Assembly: GCA_900538305.1 (NCBI GenBank)
Contig: UPXY01000021.1
Span: 1-28,758, forward strand
DNA from: an uncultured Collinsella sp.
GTDB lineage: Bacteria > Actinomycetota > Coriobacteriia > Coriobacteriales > Coriobacteriaceae
Reading direction: 5' to 3'
DNA length: 28,758 nt
Program-made: the position numbers and the translations under genes
Shown: piece after piece, positions 8,361 to 16,484 of the stretch
Layout: each line of letters starts with the position of its first letter
How positions within the stretch are numbered: position 1 is the first letter of the stretch
The notes under the pieces: generated by a model
Told to the model about the DNA's origin: nothing
Databases searched by the model: none
Seen by the model: the letters and a program-made list of their open reading frames with translations, nothing else

Positions 8361-8597
8361 CTACTGCGCAGCCTCGATAGCGTCAAGCGCATCGGAAACG
8401 GACGCGATGGTGAGCAGACGCTCCTCATCCATCTCGATATCGAATTCGTCCTCGATGGCGGTCACGAGCTGAAGGCGGTCGAGTGAGTCCGCGTCCAGGT
8501 CGTCGAACGTGGTCTGTTCCGTGATCTCGTCGATATCGATGCCGAGAACATCACTGGCGATCTCAGCTACTTTGTTGAACATCTCGGTGCGGTCCAT
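8361..8597 (-). CDS. acpP: Acyl carrier protein
   Basis: The carrier holds growing acyl chains as thioesters on a 4'-phosphopantetheine arm during fatty acid synthesis. The 78-residue acidic four-helix protein contains the DADSLD motif with the attachment serine at Ser38. The start is set at 8597 because the AGGAG at 8604-8608 touches an upstream in-frame ATG at 8603 with no spacing but stands six bases from this one; the longer form would add only Met-Arg. It is followed closely by rnc. The fabD and fabG genes that often precede acpP are absent; the neighbour upstream is plsX across a 200-bp hairpin-rich spacer. Confidence 0.96.
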   Translation of the reverse strand: MDRTEMFNKVAEIASDVLGIDIDEITEQTTFDDLDADSLDRLQLVTAIEDEFDIEMDEERLLTIASVSDALDAIEAAQ

Positions 8598-8645
8598 GCG
8601 CATCTCCTCTCCTCACCGGTAAACCGGCACAGATGGTCCGTATTG

Positions 8646-8651
8646 ATTCTA
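8646..8651 (-). promoter_or_regulatory. Candidate -10 box for acpP
   Basis: The minus strand reads TAGAAT here, about 50 bases before the acpP start. No recognisable -35 hexamer accompanies it. It is the best promoter-like site in the plsX-acpP spacer. Confidence 0.3.
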
Positions 8652-8771
8652 CCGCATGGAAGGCATCATTGGGTTCAGCTTCGTCGGCTCGGAAAGAAAG
8701 GGGTTGGTCGGCTGGAGGACGTAATCCCACCCAAGCCATTTCTCAAACACGGGTCAACATGGGCTGGATCG

Positions 8772-8810
8772 GAATGGGTTGGATGGAACACGTCTCCAGC
8801 CAACCCATTC
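8772..8810. terminator. Hairpin just downstream of plsX
   Basis: GAATGGGTTGG at 8772-8782 pairs exactly with 8800-8810 over 11 bp. After one A/G mismatch the stem continues for 4 bp around a 7-base loop. It starts eight bases after the plsX stop and lacks a T-run. A related copy of the arm sequence occurs at about 8699-8730, so the spacer holds diverged repeats. It may terminate or attenuate plsX transcription before acpP. Confidence 0.5.
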
Positions 8811-8817
8811 GGACACC

Positions 8818-9837
8818 TTAGCGAACGATGGTGCCGACGGCCTCCACGACGCTTTCGATGAGCCCGGCGCGCACTGCTTCCGCGGTGGCGAGCGTGCCGT
8901 TCTTCACGGCCTCGACCGACGTCGCGCCGTGTCCGATGAGCACCACGCCACGCAGTCCCAGCAGGATCGCGCCGCCCTTCGCGTCACCCGAGAGCTTCTC
9001 CTTGATGGCAGCGAGGTCGTTCTTGATAAGGAGCGCCGCGATCTTGCCCTTGAGCGAACCGAGCAGCGCACCCTTGAGCTCGGACATGATGAGCTTCGCT
9101 GCGCCCTCGGTGGCCTTAAGCGCGACGTTGCCGGAAAAGCCATCGGCCACGACCACGTCGTAGTTCCCAGATACGACGTCGCTGCCCTCGCAGTTGCCGG
9201 CGAAGCCCTCGAGCTCGCCGCTCAGAAGCGCAAAGCATTCCTTGGTGAAATGGGAGCCCTTAGTATCCTCCGTGCCGTTAGAGAGCAGGCCGATCCGGGG
9301 CTCGGCGATCCCACACACCACGCGGGCGTAGGCGGCGCCCATCTGCGCGAAGCGCAGCATATCGCCGGGTTCGATATCGGGATTCGCGCCGAGGTCGCAG
9401 AAGACCGTAAGGCCGCCGGTGCGGTTGGGGACGGCGGAGGTGAGACAGGGGCGCAGCGGCCGCCGCTCGCCCGCCTCCTCGTACTTGAAAGGCGTGACGT
9501 AGGCTGTGGCGGCAGCAGTGATGGCACCTGTCGCGCCTGCAGAAAAGAAACCCTGGCAGGTGCCCTTCTTCACCGCGCGACACGCGACGACGATCGAAGA
9601 CTTGCGCTTGCTCATAACCGCTTTGAGGGGATCGTCGGCCATCTCGATCACATCGGGCGCGACGAGCGCCTCGACGCGGGGGCGCTCCTCGGCGAAGGGA
9701 ACCACGAGCTCTTCGGGGCCCACCGCCACGACGGTGAGCGCAGGGTCTGCGGCAAGCGCCGCATCGATGCCCGCGAGCACGACCTTCGGCTCCTCATCGC
9801 CGCCCATGACGTCGACGGCAACGCGCACTTCTTCCAT
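8818..9837 (-). CDS. plsX: Phosphate acyltransferase PlsX
   Basis: PlsX converts acyl-ACP and phosphate into acyl-phosphate, the donor used by PlsY for the first step of phosphatidic acid synthesis; it also works in reverse on acyl-phosphate made by the Fak kinase. The 339-residue protein starts MEEVRVAVDVMGGDEEP, the usual N-terminal signature, and has the conserved blocks SAGATGAI, LLSNGTEDTKG, DGFSGNVALK and GGAILLGLRGVVLIGHGA. The ATG at 9837 is chosen because AGGGAGG lies five to six bases upstream and the family N-terminus begins there; a further upstream start would add 21 unrelated residues. It follows rpmF and precedes acpP across a spacer, and FakA is encoded upstream in the same gene run. 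Confidence 0.96.
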   Translation of the reverse strand: MEEVRVAVDVMGGDEEPKVVLAGIDAALAADPALTVVAVGPEELVVPFAEERPRVEALVAPDVIEMADDPLKAVMSKRKSSIVVACRAVKKGTCQGFFSAGATGAITAAATAYVTPFKYEEAGERRPLRPCLTSAVPNRTGGLTVFCDLGANPDIEPGDMLRFAQMGAAYARVVCGIAEPRIGLLSNGTEDTKGSHFTKECFALLSGELEGFAGNCEGSDVVSGNYDVVVADGFSGNVALKATEGAAKLIMSELKGALLGSLKGKIAALLIKNDLAAIKEKLSGDAKGGAILLGLRGVVLIGHGATSVEAVKNGTLATAEAVRAGLIESVVEAVGTIVR

Positions 9838-9862
9838 GCCAGCCTCCCTAGGGCGATAGCGA

Positions 9863-9889
9863 AATGGCCGACTCACCGAGCCGGCCATT
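9863..9889 (-). terminator. Hairpin between rpmF and plsX
   Basis: AATGGCCG pairs with CGGCCATT, then after one mismatch CTC pairs with GAG around a three-base loop. On the minus strand the stem is followed by a short T-run (ATTTC). It is a weak terminator or attenuator that could lower plsX expression relative to the ribosomal protein gene. Confidence 0.45.
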
Positions 9890-9918
9890 GCAGAATACAC
9901 AGCTACCGAGTGCGTATG

Positions 9919-10098
9919 CTACTCGGTGACGATGACCTCGCGGTCCTTGTAGAACCCGCAGTTGGGGCAGACGTGATGCGGAAGCTTCACGGCGCCGCAA
10001 CGGGGGCACGTGGAACGAGAGGGGGCATCGATCTTCATGTTGGCCGAACGACGGTTATGCGTGCGAATGCGACCCTGCTTTTGCTTAGGTACTGGCAT
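9919..10098 (-). CDS. rpmF: 50S ribosomal protein L32, zinc-ribbon form
   Basis: L32 is a small structural protein of the large ribosomal subunit. The 59 residues start MPVPKQKQGRIRTHNRRS, diagnostic of L32, and carry CPRCG and CPNCG pairs that make the Zn-binding ribbon of the cysteine-containing form. The ATG at 10098 has AAGGAAGG upstream; an upstream in-frame ATG would add 15 residues foreign to the family. It lies between the DUF177 gene and plsX, a conserved bacterial order, and has its own likely promoter in the 155-bp spacer upstream. Confidence 0.97.
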   Translation of the reverse strand: MPVPKQKQGRIRTHNRRSANMKIDAPSRSTCPRCGAVKLPHHVCPNCGFYKDREVIVTE

Positions 10099-10149
10099 GA
10101 TGACCTTCCTTATATACTCACCGTAAGGCACGAATACGCGCAAGCAGTG

Positions 10150-10179
10150 ATACTAGCACACTGCAGGCTGCCCTGTACA
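10150..10179 (-). promoter_or_regulatory. Candidate promoter of rpmF-plsX
   Basis: On the minus strand an extended -10, TGC-TAGTAT, is at 10155-10150, preceded after 18 bp by a -35-like TGTACA at 10179-10174. Each hexamer matches four of six consensus bases. The position, about 50 bases before rpmF, is right for its promoter. Confidence 0.45.
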
Positions 10180-10203
10180 GGGTTTTTTGTGAGTTTTGAG
10201 TGG

Positions 10204-10237
10204 CCTCGCCGGGGAATGCCCAATTACCCCGGCGAGG
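10204..10237. terminator. 11-bp perfect hairpin downstream of the DUF177 gene
   Basis: CCTCGCCGGGG at 10204-10214 pairs exactly with 10227-10237 around a 12-base loop. It lies 16 bases past the DUF177 stop codon on the minus strand. No T-run follows in that direction, so termination may be partial. It would separate the upstream transcript from the rpmF promoter. Confidence 0.55.
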
Positions 10238-10253
10238 ACAGACATCCAACGCG

Positions 10254-10817
10254 TTACTCGTCGTCCTCATCGAGCTTGAGGTTCTTGAGCACGGCGAAGG
10301 GGTTATCATCGCTTGCGGCATGCTCCTCGGCGGCGCGCTTGGCGCAATCGCACTGCTCGCGATTGAGATTCGTGCCGCACGTGGGGCAGAGTCCCTTGCA
10401 ATCGGGCTTGCAGAGCACGACGAACGGCGTATCCATGATGACGGCGTCCGCGATGGGCTCGGCAAGATCGATCTCACGCGCAGGGCCTATCACCTCGAAA
10501 CCATCTTCGAAGGCATCTGGGTCGTCTGGTTCGTCGAAGAGATAATACTCCTGAATCTCACCGGCGATATCGAGATGAGCAGGGTCGAGGCACAGATCGC
10601 ATGTACCCGTCGCCTGCGCGCGCACGATGCCGCTCACGAGCACGCCGTCACCGGTGTGGGTGAGCACCACGTCGTAGCTCACGCCGTCCTCGAGCGCGAA
10701 TTCCTTCTCCCCCATCGCGTATGAGGAGGCATCGACCTTTCCTGCAACGGCATAGCTGTCACCGGGGTTCTCGAGATGGTCGGCAAGGGCCACGACCACC
10801 GGATCGAAGAGCGCCAT
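10254..10817 (-). CDS. DUF177 (YceD family) protein with Cys clusters
   Basis: A 187-residue YceD/DUF177 protein. The family is widely found next to rpmF and has been linked to 23S rRNA metabolism and plant plastid rRNA accumulation; its exact activity is unclear. The conserved core has CDLC (Cys73, Cys76) and a second cluster with Cys136, Cys140, Cys144, Cys147, Cys156 and Cys158 in CKPDCKGLCPTCG and its tail, which suggests metal binding. The C-terminus ends in the usual NPFAVLKNL motif and an acidic tail. The ATG at 10817 is only two bases after the preceding stop, so translation is probably coupled to the SepIVA-like gene. Confidence 0.9.
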   Translation of the reverse strand: MALFDPVVVALADHLENPGDSYAVAGKVDASSYAMGEKEFALEDGVSYDVVLTHTGDGVLVSGIVRAQATGTCDLCLDPAHLDIAGEIQEYYLFDEPDDPDAFEDGFEVIGPAREIDLAEPIADAVIMDTPFVVLCKPDCKGLCPTCGTNLNREQCDCAKRAAEEHAASDDNPFAVLKNLKLDEDDE

Positions 10818-10819
10818 GG

Positions 10820-11323
10820 TTACCAGGCACCGTTCTGGTTCGCAGAGGACGCGCCCTCGTTCAGCTGCTGACGGCAGCGCGTGACCGTCGCGGTGAGCGA
10901 CTTGAGATTCTCCTCGAGATGGGTGAACACCTGCTCGGCGTAATCTTCGGCAGCATAGCGCGTCTCGCGCTCATACTGTTGGGCGCGGTCGCGGATATCG
11001 TCGGCCTGCTGCTGCGCGAGGCGCACGATCTCCTGCTCGCTGGCGATGGTGAATGCCTGCTGCTGAGCATCGGCGATGATGGAATCCGCCTGAGACGCCG
11101 CGGAGGCGATCAGCTCGTCGCGCTCCTTAATGATGCGACGCGATTTCTGCCACTCCTCCGGGTAGCTCATGCGAATCTCATCAAGAATGTTGAAGAAGAC
11201 CTCGGTCTCGATAACTTTGAACTGCGCGTTCTTGCCGAAGGGAGGCTTTGCCTCCTCGATAAGCCCCTCGAGTTCGTCTACCAAGCTCTCGATCCTCTCA
11301 CCAGGAAAGTTGCCGCCCGGCAT
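10820..11323 (-). CDS. DivIVA/SepIVA-like coiled-coil protein
   Basis: A 167-residue hydrophilic protein without signal peptide or membrane segment. The first 60 residues (MPGGNFPGERIESLVDELEG, then FKVIETEVFFNILDEIRMSYPEEW) resemble the short N-terminal domain of mycobacterial SepIVA, and about 60-150 is a long Ala/Gln/Glu/Arg-rich coiled coil of the DivIVA type. In mycobacteria sepIVA lies beside the DUF177 gene and rnc and is needed for septation; the same neighbourhood here (coaD, this gene, DUF177) supports the assignment. It is shorter than mycobacterial SepIVA, about 245 residues. The resemblance to ATP synthase subunit b is probably just coiled coil. AGGAG stands five bases before the ATG. 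Confidence 0.75.
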   Translation of the reverse strand: MPGGNFPGERIESLVDELEGLIEEAKPPFGKNAQFKVIETEVFFNILDEIRMSYPEEWQKSRRIIKERDELIASAASQADSIIADAQQQAFTIASEQEIVRLAQQQADDIRDRAQQYERETRYAAEDYAEQVFTHLEENLKSLTATVTRCRQQLNEGASSANQNGAW

Positions 11324-11387
11324 CCGGTCTCCTTTCGTAGACAGTCATATCGATTCCTCATGGTACCACAGAGCGCGGTGCAAACCC

Positions 11388-11888
11388 CTAGAAGCGGTCT
11401 TTGAGCGCGGAGGCCACATTTTGGGGCACAAGCCCAGAGACGTCTCCGCCGAACGAAGCGATCTGACGTACCACCGAAGAAGAGAGATACCCGTACTGGG
11501 GACTGCTCATCACGAAGATCGATTCGAGACCGGGGTCCAGCTTGTAGTTGAGGTCCGCTTGCTGCAGCTCGTATTCGAAATCCGTCATCGCGCGCAATCC
11601 CTTCACCACGGCACCAGCCCCCACCTCTCGGGCGAAGTCGACGAGAAGTCCGGTGAACGGACGAACCTCGACATCTGCGAGACCCTCGGCCTCGAGCGCG
11701 CTGCGAGCGAGCTCGACGCGTTCATCGAGCGAAAAGGTCGTTCCAACGCCGTTTTTCCCGAGCGATTCCGCGACGGCGACCGTCACCTTGGGGCAGATGC
11801 GGCGCGCGCGACGCACAACGTCAATGTGGCCGCAGGTAATGGGGTCGAACGTGCCGGGCACGAGCACGTGGTCTATGGTCTTGCACAT
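11388..11888 (-). CDS. coaD: Phosphopantetheine adenylyltransferase
   Basis: CoaD adenylates 4'-phosphopantetheine to dephospho-CoA, the penultimate step of coenzyme A synthesis. The 166-residue protein has the nucleotidyltransferase motif GTFDPITCGH (12-21), the phosphopantetheine-binding VKGLRAMTDFEYE (95-107) and the second signature YGYLSSSVVR (132-141). The ATG at 11888 has GGAGGG six bases upstream, and the family begins within a few residues of the GTFDP motif, so an upstream in-frame start adding ten residues is unlikely. It follows rsmD, the conserved rsmD-coaD pair, across a 123-bp spacer. Confidence 0.97.
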   Translation of the reverse strand: MCKTIDHVLVPGTFDPITCGHIDVVRRARRICPKVTVAVAESLGKNGVGTTFSLDERVELARSALEAEGLADVEVRPFTGLLVDFAREVGAGAVVKGLRAMTDFEYELQQADLNYKLDPGLESIFVMSSPQYGYLSSSVVRQIASFGGDVSGLVPQNVASALKDRF

Positions 11889-11952
11889 ATCGTTCCCTCC
11901 GGGTCGCGGCACCTGCACCGCACCCGTCCGATGCTGAACCTACTTCAGAGCA

Positions 11953-11958
11953 TTCTAG
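11953..11958 (-). promoter_or_regulatory. Candidate -10 box for coaD
   Basis: The minus strand reads TAGAAT in the 123-bp rsmD-coaD spacer, about 65 bases before the coaD start. The -35 region is poor, so an internal promoter is only suggested. Confidence 0.25.
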
Positions 11959-12011
11959 CGAATCTCACGGTAAAACCCCACGCGTTTTCGGTGCTCACGA
12001 AGCCTCGCGCA

Positions 12012-12587
12012 TTAGTTGGATCGGCGCAGCACGTCGATGGTGGTAGAACCGTAGCGCTTCTCGCGGACGAGCTCGAATCCCTCTGGGCGCGCGCCCGCCA
12101 GGTCGCTTCTATGCTCGAAAAGCGCGATCGCCCCCGGAACAAGGAGCTCCTTTGCGGCGAGCGCGCCCAGCAGCTCCTCTGCGGGTGCTGGGCCGAGCTG
12201 GTAGGGCGGATCGATGAGCACGAGGTCGTAGGGAACGAGCGGCATGCGCCCCCGCGCTGCATGCACGAGCACGTCGCCGCACGTCACGCGCCACCGACCG
12301 GATTCCGCGCGCAGCATCTCGAGGTTCCGACGGACGAGCATCGCGGCGGTGCGGTCGATATCGAAAAATGCGCACGTCGCCGCCTCGCGCGAGAGCATCT
12401 CGATGCCCATCGCCCCCGAACCAGAAAACGCATCGAGCACGCGTGCGCCCTGAAGCCCCTCCGAGAGCGCTGAATCCGCGATCGACGCGCACGCCTCGCG
12501 CACGCGGTCGGTCGTGGGCCTCGTGACGTCCCGGCCGCGCGGCTCCTCGAGCCGCCTTCCGCGCCATGTTCCCCCGACAATCCTCAT
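12012..12587 (-). CDS. rsmD: 16S rRNA (guanine-966-N2)-methyltransferase RsmD
   Basis: RsmD transfers a methyl group from S-adenosylmethionine to N2 of G966 in assembled 30S subunits. The 191-residue protein starts MRIVGGTWRGRRL and has RPTTDRVREA (23-32), the SAM-binding DAFSGSGAMGIEMLSR (52-67) and the catalytic DPPY (126-129), all typical. Its start codon overlaps the recG stop as ATGA, indicating translational coupling. It is followed by coaD. Confidence 0.96.
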   Translation of the reverse strand: MRIVGGTWRGRRLEEPRGRDVTRPTTDRVREACASIADSALSEGLQGARVLDAFSGSGAMGIEMLSREAATCAFFDIDRTAAMLVRRNLEMLRAESGRWRVTCGDVLVHAARGRMPLVPYDLVLIDPPYQLGPAPAEELLGALAAKELLVPGAIALFEHRSDLAGARPEGFELVREKRYGSTTIDVLRRSN

Positions 12588-14767
12588 CCGCCGCTTACCT
12601 CCCGAAACACATCTCCATAACGCCGGACGACCTCGTGGCGCAACGGTAGGGTCGCCGTCGCTTCAAGCGTATGGGCATAGCGCAGAATCTCCTGCGCGTC
12701 CGCATGCGCGGCCTCGATGATGGAAGCATCCGCATCGAGGTCCACGAATCGCAGGAAGACCCCTCCGTGCTGGCGCAAACCCAAGATCTCGCCCTCATGG
12801 CGCAGACGAAGGTCGAGCTCGGCGAGGGCGAAGCCGTCCGACGTGCGCTCAAGCGCGGCGAGCCGCTCCTGAGCGGTGCTGCGTGCACCCTTCGAGCCGG
12901 AACCGGCCATGATGAAGCAGTGTCCGGCTATATCACCGCGACCCACGCGTCCGCGCAGCTGATGCAGGGTCGCCAACCCGAAACGCTCCCCGTCCTCAAT
13001 GAGCATGACGGTAGCCTCGGGAACGTCGACGCCCACCTCCACAACCGTCGTGGAGACGAGCACCTGCACCTCGCCTGAACGGAACGCCTCGATCGCAGCG
13101 TCTTTCTCCGCGGCGGAAAGCCTACCGTGGAGCGCACGGATCGATGCGCCCGGAAGCACATGGCGCAGATGCTCCACCTCGCGTTCAACGCTATGGAGCG
13201 CGGGCGCGGTGCGGGCGGCACCTTCGGTATCCTCCCGGGAAGCAGGGACATCGTCGAGCTCGGAGGCGTCGTCGGACTCGGCGACGAGCGGGCAGATGAC
13301 GTACGCCCGCTGCCCCCGCGCCAGGCAGTCGCGCAGGGCACCGTACGCGATGTCGCGATTCGCCTGCGAGAGCACCTTCGTTTCCACACCCGATCCCGCG
13401 CGCGGGCGGGTGCGTATGACACTCGTATCGAGGTCGCCATATACGGAAAGGGCAAGGGTGCGCGGAATGGGCGTCGCCGTCATGACGAGCAGGTCCGCGC
13501 CCGGCCCCTTCGCACGGAGCGCATTACGCTGGCCCACGCCGAAGCGGTGCTGCTCGTCAATCACCACGAGCGTGAGCCGCCGGAAGACGACATCATCGGA
13601 AAGCACGGCGTGCGTGCCGAAGAGCACGCTGAGCTCGCCAGCGGCGAGGCGGCGCGTGGTCTCTGCACGCTCGGAGGCGGGTGTGGCACCTGTGAGCAGC
13701 GCCCAGGAGACGCCCGCCGCATCGAGCACGGGGCCGATCTTCACGGCATACTGCTGCGCGAGCACACCCGTGGGCGCCATAACGCAGGCTTGGGTGCGGG
13801 TATCTGCCACCGCAGCGAGAGCAACGCTGGCGACAGCGGTCTTGCCCGTTCCAACGTCGCCCAGAAGCAGGCGGTTCATGATGCGTTTGCCATCGCGCAT
13901 ATCGTCGAGGATCTCATCGACGGCTTGCTTCTGCTCGGGTGTGAACTCAAACGGGAAGGCGCGCAGGAGCGCCTCGACGTGCCCTGCCGTCACATGCGCG
14001 CACGGCGCGATGCCCAGGAGGTTCCGATCGTTGCGCAGGCGGAGCGCGAGCTGCAAGATGAGCAGCTCGTCGTAGGCAAGACGTTGGCGCGAGCGCTCGC
14101 GCTCCTCCATGGATGCGGGAAAGTGCAGCGCCCGAATCGCACGTGAGGCGCTCATGAGGCGCCTGCGTGCACGCAGGCGCGCGGGAAGCAGGTCGCAGAA
14201 GCCCTCGGCGCGCTCCAAGGCACCGGCGACGATGCGGCGCATCCACGCGACCGAAATTCCTTCGCCCACCGGGTGCACCGGCAAGATCGAACCGGCGGCA
14301 TCGGCGTCGTCGAGCTTTTCGTAGTGCGGAGAGCTCATCTGCTTGAAGCCGTAGGAGAACTCGACCTTACCCATCACGGCAAGCCGATCGCCAGCCGCGA
14401 GCTGCTGGGCGATCCACGGCTGCTTGAAGAACGCAATCTGCAGCACGCCGGTCGCATCGATAAGCGACACCTCGACCACGGAGAGCTTCGGGCGCGGGCG
14501 CTTCTCGCGGACGCGGTCTACGGTCGCCACAACGGTGCAGACCTCGCCCAAGGGCGCCTGCTCGATGGTATACGCATGGGTGAAATCGAGGTAACGACGC
14601 GGCATGTGCATGAGGAGGTCGCCCACGCGTTCAATCCCCAAACGCCTGAGCGCCTCCTCGCGCGCACCGGAAACATATTTGAGCCGGCCGATGTCCTCGT
14701 CGAGCACGCTGGCACGCAGCAGACGCTCACATGCCGGCGAGAGCGAATAGGGACGCTCGGCGGCCAT
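12584..14767 (-). CDS. recG: ATP-dependent DNA helicase RecG
   Basis: RecG remodels stalled replication forks and branch-migrates Holliday junctions. The 727-residue protein has the N-terminal OB-fold wedge domain (about 1-260), then the helicase domains: Walker A GDVGTGKTA (303-311), DEQH box (404-407), TATPIPRT (430-437) and motif VI QLRGRVGRG (603-611). A short acidic insert (about 497-525) sits between motifs in the second helicase lobe; it is slightly longer than usual. The ATG is four bases after the fakA stop, with a weak ribosome site, and the stop overlaps rsmD. Confidence 0.98.
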   Translation of the reverse strand: MAAERPYSLSPACERLLRASVLDEDIGRLKYVSGAREEALRRLGIERVGDLLMHMPRRYLDFTHAYTIEQAPLGEVCTVVATVDRVREKRPRPKLSVVEVSLIDATGVLQIAFFKQPWIAQQLAAGDRLAVMGKVEFSYGFKQMSSPHYEKLDDADAAGSILPVHPVGEGISVAWMRRIVAGALERAEGFCDLLPARLRARRRLMSASRAIRALHFPASMEERERSRQRLAYDELLILQLALRLRNDRNLLGIAPCAHVTAGHVEALLRAFPFEFTPEQKQAVDEILDDMRDGKRIMNRLLLGDVGTGKTAVASVALAAVADTRTQACVMAPTGVLAQQYAVKIGPVLDAAGVSWALLTGATPASERAETTRRLAAGELSVLFGTHAVLSDDVVFRRLTLVVIDEQHRFGVGQRNALRAKGPGADLLVMTATPIPRTLALSVYGDLDTSVIRTRPRAGSGVETKVLSQANRDIAYGALRDCLARGQRAYVICPLVAESDDASELDDVPASREDTEGAARTAPALHSVEREVEHLRHVLPGASIRALHGRLSAAEKDAAIEAFRSGEVQVLVSTTVVEVGVDVPEATVMLIEDGERFGLATLHQLRGRVGRGDIAGHCFIMAGSGSKGARSTAQERLAALERTSDGFALAELDLRLRHEGEILGLRQHGGVFLRFVDLDADASIIEAAHADAQEILRYAHTLEATATLPLRHEVVRRYGDVFREVSGG

Positions 14768-14771
14768 AGGG

Positions 14772-16436
14772 CTACTCGATCGAGAAGATCACCGGGTACA
14801 GCGGCTGCTCGCCACGGTGGGAATCGATCTCGAGGTCGGGCTGGGCCTCCTCGATCGCTTCGATGAGCTCTTCGAACGCCTCGTCCGAAAGATCGGAGCC
14901 GGCGAGGATGGTGAGCGAATCGCCCTCCTCCTCTTCCTGCATCTTGTTGATGCAATCGAGCGTGACCTGCTTCACGTCGGAGCCGACCACGTCGATGGAG
15001 CCGTCAATGATGCCCATGACATCGCCCGCGTGGATGGGGCTACCATCAGAAGCCTGTGAATCGCGCACTGCGGTGGTGACCTCACCGTCGCGCACCTCGG
15101 CCACGGCCTCGGCCATCGCAGCCACGGCGTCTTCGAGCGTGGAATCGGGCAGCACAGCGAAGAGCGCAGAGAACGCCTGCGGCACGGTCTTCGTCGGGAC
15201 GACCGCGACCTGCTTGTCGGTGCAGGCGCTCGCGGCGGCCTCGGCGGCCATGCGGATGTTGCCGTTATTGGGCAGGATGATGACGGCCTCGGCGTTCACG
15301 CGCGACACAGCCTCGAGCAGGTCCGCCGTCGAGGGATTCATGGTCTGTCCGCCAGAGACGATCTCGTCGACGCCGAGAGACTTCAAAATCTCTGCCTCGC
15401 CGGAACCGGCGGCAACGGCCACGAAGCCGAGCGGCTTGGGCGGCGCAGCGGGAGCGGCGTCCTGGTCGGCATGGATGTTCGCGGTACGCTCGGCGCTTTC
15501 CATATCCATGTTGTGGATGAAGACCTCATAGACCTGGCCGAGCTGAAGCATATGCTCGAGCACGAGGTTCGGCGTGTTGCTGTGCACGTGGATCTTGTAA
15601 TCGGGATACGCGCCCACGAGAAGTTCGCAGTCACCCATGGAGGCGAGGAACTTCAGGCACTCGTCCTCGTCGAAGGGAGCATCCGCCTTGAAGAGGAACT
15701 CGTTGCAGTAGCGGTACTCGGAACCCTCCCAGTCGTCGTTCGCCTCGATCTTCACCTGGGCGAGCGCGCCCTCGCGGGCGGAATCGACGTCGAAGGACGC
15801 CTGGAAATCCTCGACCTTCACCGTGGAGCGGCCGAGCGCCGCCGCGACGAAGTTCTCGAGGAAGATGGCGAAGCCGAATGCACCGGAGTCCACGACGCCG
15901 TTCTCCTTGAGCACAGGCAGCAGGTCGGGCGTGCGGGCGACGGACTCATAGGCTTCGACGACGATGGCATCGAGCGTATCTTCCACCGACTCGCGCGCCT
16001 TGGCGCAGGCATCCGCGCGGGTCGAGATGTCGCGAAGCACCGTGAGGATCGTGCCCTCGACGGGCTTGCGAACGGCCTTGAAGGCGACCTTCACGGCATT
16101 GCGGAGCGCAGCGGCCACATCGGCCGAGGTCGCGGGCTCGGAAGCGCCCACAAGACCCTCCGCGGCACCACGCAGGATCTGCGAGGTAATGACGCCCGAG
16201 TTGCCACGGGCGCCCATGAGCGAGCCGTGCGTGATCGCAGCGGCGATGGCCTCCATGTCGGCGTCGGCGCCGAGCGCGGTGAGCTCGCGCACCACCGAGG
16301 CGAGCGTGAGGGACATGTTCGTTCCGGTGTCTCCGTCGGGCACCGGAAACACGTTCAGCTTGTTGATATCCTTCGCTTTATCGGAAACCGCAGCGGCGGC
16401 GATGGGAAAGCAGGTTCGAATGGTCTTCGCAATCAT
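14772..16436 (-). CDS. fakA: Fatty acid kinase catalytic subunit FakA (YloV, DhaL/DAK family)
   Basis: FakA phosphorylates fatty acids presented by a FakB partner, making acyl-phosphate for PlsX and PlsY. The 554-residue protein has an N-terminal DhaL kinase domain with NVFPVPDGDTGTNM (28-41; Mg-binding Asp34 and Asp36) and GARGNSGVI (76-84). The middle domain shows Cys244 and the pair His283/His285, matching the zinc site described for FakA. The C-terminal domain resembles FakB-type DegV folds. The ATG at 16436 is used because GGAG precedes it; a TTG six codons upstream lacks a ribosome site. It follows asp23 by 48 bases, the conserved yloU-yloV pair, and precedes recG. No fakB is present in the window. 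Confidence 0.93.
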   Translation of the reverse strand: MIAKTIRTCFPIAAAAVSDKAKDINKLNVFPVPDGDTGTNMSLTLASVVRELTALGADADMEAIAAAITHGSLMGARGNSGVITSQILRGAAEGLVGASEPATSADVAAALRNAVKVAFKAVRKPVEGTILTVLRDISTRADACAKARESVEDTLDAIVVEAYESVARTPDLLPVLKENGVVDSGAFGFAIFLENFVAAALGRSTVKVEDFQASFDVDSAREGALAQVKIEANDDWEGSEYRYCNEFLFKADAPFDEDECLKFLASMGDCELLVGAYPDYKIHVHSNTPNLVLEHMLQLGQVYEVFIHNMDMESAERTANIHADQDAAPAAPPKPLGFVAVAAGSGEAEILKSLGVDEIVSGGQTMNPSTADLLEAVSRVNAEAVIILPNNGNIRMAAEAAASACTDKQVAVVPTKTVPQAFSALFAVLPDSTLEDAVAAMAEAVAEVRDGEVTTAVRDSQASDGSPIHAGDVMGIIDGSIDVVGSDVKQVTLDCINKMQEEEEGDSLTILAGSDLSDEAFEELIEAIEEAQPDLEIDSHRGEQPLYPVIFSIE

Positions 16437-16484
16437 CGGCACAATCTCCGTCAATCTTTGTGGGAGTACTCGTTCGCACGCAGA

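Noticed and set aside
10171..10186. CCCTGTACAGGG followed by TTTTTT as a plus-strand terminator
   Set aside because: The stem is only four pairs around GTAC, and no plus-strand gene precedes it. The TGTACA is better explained as the -35 of the rpmF promoter.
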